Made by a program: the position numbers and the translations under genes
Part shown: positions 61,237 to 64,000 of the stretch, piece after piece
How positions within the stretch are numbered: position 1 is the stretch's first letter
Layout of the letters: every line of letters begins with the position of its first letter
DNA from: Hyphomicrobiaceae bacterium
GTDB taxonomy: Bacteria > Pseudomonadota > Alphaproteobacteria > Rhizobiales > Hyphomicrobiaceae
NCBI GenBank assembly: GCA_008933705.1
Contig: WBUN01000017.1
Coordinates: 20,853 to 84,852, forward strand
Length of the DNA: 64,000 nt
Reading direction: 5' to 3'
Notes under the pieces: model-generated
What the model saw: only the letters and a program-made list of their open reading frames with translations
Database searches by the model: none
Told to the model about the DNA's origin: nothing

Positions 61237-63552
61237 ATGGCGATTTGGGATCGGTTGAAGAGGCCTCATCAAGGGCAGCCTTTGCCGACCGAGATCTACA
61301 TCTCTCTCGTCGACTCGCTCTTCTCGGACTTCCGCACGCTGTTCGTCGGATCGATGGCAGCCTCGGTGACGGCACTCATCACGGCCTGGAGGACGGGGGA
61401 GGTGCTGCTCTACCTCTGCTCGTTCGCGATCGCAGTCGTCGCCTGCGTGCGCTGGCTCGATGTGCGTGCGTTCTACAGGCGCCGGCACGATCTGACGACG
61501 TCGGAAGAGGCGAGAAAATGGGAGATGCGCTACGTCGTCGGCGCCGCCGCCCACGTCGCGCTGCTGGGTACGTGGTGCCTCATCGCGTTCGCGAAGACCT
61601 CCGATCCGTTCGTTCAGATCTTCAGCTTCTCGCTGACCCTCGCCTACATGATCGGCATATCGGGGAGGAACTTTGCCAGCAACCCTCTGGTGACGGCTCA
61701 GATCATTTGCGCGGGCGTGCCAATGACCGCCGCGCTGCTCACGGTCGGAGGGGCCTACTATGCCATCTTCGCATTTGTGCTGGTGCCTTTCTTCGCGACC
61801 CTGAAGTTCATATCCGACAGGCTGCGCAAGGTGCTGCTCGACGCGGTGATTGCCAGCCGCGACGTAAGCCTGCTGGCCGGCAGATTCGACACAGCGTTAA
61901 ACAATATGCCGCACGGCCTGTGCATGTTCGACGTGCACCGCCGGGTCGTGGTGGCCAACAGGCGGCTGGCTGAATTGCTCTACGTTTCCTCGGATATTCC
62001 CAAGAAGAGAGCGACGGCGCGCGATCTGGTGCTCGAATGCGTGCGCGGGGGAACGCTTTCGACGGCGGGCGCAGAGCATCTCGCCAAGGAGTTCGATGAG
62101 CGCCTGTCCCGGCATGTCGACGGCGAGCTGGTGGTGGAGATCGAGACCGGAAGGACGCTCGATCTCACCTTCCACCCCACCCCCGACGGCGGATCCGTGG
62201 TTCTCTTCGAGGACATTACCGATCGCAAGGTCGCGGAAGCCAAAATTCACCAGCTCGCGCGCTACGATTCCCTGACCGGCCTCCCGAACAGGGCCTATTT
62301 CCGCGAGCAGATGGACACCGCGGTCGGTGCCGTGCGCCGTCGTGGGCCGTTCGCCATTCACTTCGTCGACCTCGACGAGTTCAAGCAGGTCAACGATACG
62401 CTGGGCCACCCGTGCGGGGACGAGCTTCTCTGTGCGGTCGCCGACCGGCTGCGCCGCGTGGTGAGAGGGTCGGATATCGTCGCCCGCTTCGGCGGGGACG
62501 AGTTCGTCGTCCTGCAGTATCCGCTGTTCCATCCCAAGGAAGCCGCCTCGCTGGCCGAGCGCATCGTTGCCTCGTTGAGCGAGGCATTCCAGATCAGCGG
62601 CCACCAGATCGTCGTTGGGGCGAGCGTCGGCATCGCCATTGCGCCCCGCGACGGTGCCGATGCCGACCTGCTCCTGAAGAACGCCGACATGGCCCTCTAT
62701 CACGCCAAATCGGACGGCAAGGCCGGCTGGCGCTTCTTCGAGTACGGCATGGACGTGTCCGCACAGGCCCGCCGCACGCTGCAACTCGACCTGCGCAGTG
62801 CGCTCGCGAACGGGGGCTTCGAGGTCTATTACCAGCCGTTGCTCAACATGCACACCAAGCGCATCTCGACCTGCGAGGCGCTGCTGCGCTGGCCGCACCC
62901 CGAACGCGGCTTCGTGTCGCCTGTCGAGTTCATACCGGTCGCGGAGGAAATGGGGCTGATCGTGGAGATCGGCAACTTCGTGCTGCGGCAGGCTTGCGTG
63001 GAGTGTGCGAAGTGGCCGAAAGACGTTCGGGTGGCCGTCAACCTTTCGCCGATTCAGTTCCGGCGGGGCGACGTTGCCAAGGTGATCCAGGAGGCCCTCG
63101 CCGCATCCGGCTTGCCGGCAAATCGGCTCGAGATCGAAATCACGGAGTCGGTATTCCTGCAGGATACGGATGCCACGCGCATCTGGCTCGACCAGTTGAG
63201 AGAAATGGGGGTCAGGATATCGCTCGACGATTTCGGGACCGGCTATTCGAGCCTCAGCTACCTGGCCAATTTCCCATTGAACAAGGTCAAGATCGACCGG
63301 TCGTTCCTGCACGGCCTCGGCAAGAGCAGCCGGCCGTTGACCTTGCTCTACGGCGTTGCGCGCTTGAGCGCGGACCTCAACATGTCCGTGGCCGTCGAGG
63401 GCGTGGAAACCGAGGAGCAACTGGCCCTGATCGCGCGGGAAAAGAGCGTGGAGGAAATCCAGGGCTTCCTGATCGGCCGGGCCGTGCCGGCAGCAGAGAT
63501 CCGCGAACGCCTTTACGCGCCCGTTTCCCATCTGCTGGACAAGGTGGCCTGA
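61237..63552 (+). CDS. membrane-bound PAS-GGDEF-EAL protein
   Basis: A 771-residue c-di-GMP enzyme. Residues about 30-200 hold five or six membrane helices. A PAS-like domain follows (residues about 215-335: FDTALNNMPHGLCMFDVHRR). The diguanylate cyclase motif is GGDEF at 419-423 with the inhibitory I-site RGSD at 410-413. The EAL phosphodiesterase motif is EALLRW at 547-552, with DDFGTGYSSLSYL and the ESVFLQD Glu present. Both activities look competent. ATG 61237 is chosen over a GTG four codons upstream. It lies beside the FeeM-like signalling gene but there is no proof that they act together. Confidence 0.93.
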   Translation: MAIWDRLKRPHQGQPLPTEIYISLVDSLFSDFRTLFVGSMAASVTALITAWRTGEVLLYLCSFAIAVVACVRWLDVRAFYRRRHDLTTSEEARKWEMRYVVGAAAHVALLGTWCLIAFAKTSDPFVQIFSFSLTLAYMIGISGRNFASNPLVTAQIICAGVPMTAALLTVGGAYYAIFAFVLVPFFATLKFISDRLRKVLLDAVIASRDVSLLAGRFDTALNNMPHGLCMFDVHRRVVVANRRLAELLYVSSDIPKKRATARDLVLECVRGGTLSTAGAEHLAKEFDERLSRHVDGELVVEIETGRTLDLTFHPTPDGGSVVLFEDITDRKVAEAKIHQLARYDSLTGLPNRAYFREQMDTAVGAVRRRGPFAIHFVDLDEFKQVNDTLGHPCGDELLCAVADRLRRVVRGSDIVARFGGDEFVVLQYPLFHPKEAASLAERIVASLSEAFQISGHQIVVGASVGIAIAPRDGADADLLLKNADMALYHAKSDGKAGWRFFEYGMDVSAQARRTLQLDLRSALANGGFEVYYQPLLNMHTKRISTCEALLRWPHPERGFVSPVEFIPVAEEMGLIVEIGNFVLRQACVECAKWPKDVRVAVNLSPIQFRRGDVAKVIQEALAASGLPANRLEIEITESVFLQDTDATRIWLDQLREMGVRISLDDFGTGYSSLSYLANFPLNKVKIDRSFLHGLGKSSRPLTLLYGVARLSADLNMSVAVEGVETEEQLALIAREKSVEEIQGFLIGRAVPAAEIRERLYAPVSHLLDKVA

Positions 63553-63595
63553 CGGCCGGCAGGCGGCAGCGCCGGTGTCCCGCCGCGCCTACACT

Positions 63596-63709
63596 CCCCC
63601 TCCATCTGATGGTGTGGACGGCGCCCTCGGGCGGCATCTGAGTGCCATAGGGTGGTCGTTGTCGAACGAATCACCAGAGGGGCCGTCCACACCATCAAGA
63701 GGTGGGGGG
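63596..63709. repeat. 114-bp inverted-repeat element (MITE-like or IS end remnant)
   Basis: Two arms of about 33 bp (63596-63628 and 63677-63709) are inverted relative to each other, with a perfect 15-bp core (GATGGTGTGGACGGC at 63608-63622 and its complement at 63682-63696). The 48-bp interior has no gene. It resembles a miniature transposable element or a hairpin remnant of an insertion sequence. It lies just left of an IS630-type transposase end, but I saw no target duplication joining the two. The region 63553-63887 otherwise holds nothing. Confidence 0.6.
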
Positions 63710-63887
63710 TGCGCGGTCACAAGGGCGCGCCGGAGATGTTCGCGACATGAAACAGCTGGGAGAGCGATCTCGCACTCACGCTCCATCAGCATACATCACA
63801 CGCGCGCTGCCGCCGGGATGGTAGGCGTGGCGCGTGGATTCCCGGTTCGACCCAAAACGGAAAGACTCCGGTGTGATACCATCGAAC

Positions 63888-64000
63888 CTAAGGAATGATC
63901 GCTTGGATCCAGGGATAGGTGGATAGCGATTTGATGCGCCCGGTCTCGGCGAGGAGACGGTTCCAGGCAGCGCAGGCGGCATCGACGATGGCGTCGTAGT
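63888..64000 (-). pseudogene. IS630-type transposase, C-terminal end (cut by window edge)
   Basis: The minus strand encodes an in-frame tail ending at TAG (63888-63890) with YDAIVDAACAAWNRLLAET and GRIKSIATYPWIQAIIP. This matches the C-terminus of IS630-family DDE transposases (AAWNRL...RI.SI..Y.W). The catalytic part lies outside the window, so I cannot tell whether the element is intact. The type is listed as pseudogene only because it is truncated here by the window. Confidence 0.75.

Noticed and set aside
63596..63709. The inverted repeat as a CRISPR or transcription terminator
   Set aside because: Only one repeat pair with no spacers, and no T-run follows the long stem.

Overview
The window looks like the chromosome of a high-GC alphaproteobacterium of the order Hyphomicrobiales (Rhizobiales). 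The evidence is a rhizobial-type flagellar regulon (flaF, flbT, motE, a rem-like regulator, and the order flgE-flgK-flgL-flaF-flbT-flgD-fliQ-flhA-fliR), an NDUFS4-type complex I accessory protein and a BztA/AapJ-type amino-acid binding protein. The genus cannot be fixed from sequence alone.

Layout. (1) 1-29016 is a nearly continuous flagellar cluster. Reading leftwards are rem, hook and hook-associated proteins, flaF/flbT, flgD, export apparatus (fliQ, flhA, fliR), a FliJ-like protein, a FlgJ-type rod protein, a FlgN-like chaperone and an anchored periplasmic protein. A short rightward operon follows (DUF1217, flgF, fliI). Then a second leftward set runs from motA through the switch genes (fliM, fliN, fliG), flhB, rod and ring genes, fliP, a single flagellin, fliF and a truncated fliH at the window edge. 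Many junctions are ATGA or GTGA overlaps. (2) 29017-43835 is mixed metabolism: complex I subunit, TupBC-type tungstate transporter without a binding protein, MetC, orphan amino-acid binding protein, two related beta-sandwich proteins (one with a VWA domain), nitroreductase, flavin reductase, CitE-like and MaoC-like pair, NAD kinase, CutA, and a coupled FAD oxidoreductase/ATP-grasp pair. (3) 44077-51631 holds tRNA-Arg(TCT), a membrane protein ending in a primase-type winged helix, KamA/EpmB-like radical SAM enzyme, a homoserine-dehydrogenase-like SAF protein, an SDR, a papain-like candidate and a cyclopropane fatty acid synthase.

(4) 51807-59618 is the most interesting block: a seven-gene leftward operon behind an ArsR-rhodanese regulator. 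It encodes a Tat-exported type II (NarG/EbdA-like) molybdoenzyme catalytic subunit, a NarH/EbdB-like four-cluster FeS subunit, an EbdC-type heme-b subunit fused to a cytochrome c domain, a periplasmic tandem rhodanese, a TlpA-type thioredoxin and two small exported proteins. A consensus-like promoter (TTGACA, 18 bp, TAGAAT) ahead of the operon is covered by a 26-bp near-perfect palindrome. I infer a sulfane-sulfur-responsive periplasmic respiratory or detoxifying oxidoreductase of unknown substrate.

(5) 60070-64000 holds a FeeM-like N-acyl amino acid synthase, a membrane PAS-GGDEF-EAL protein, a 114-bp inverted-repeat element and the 3' end of an IS630-type transposase cut by the window edge. 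No rRNA genes or CRISPR arrays were seen.
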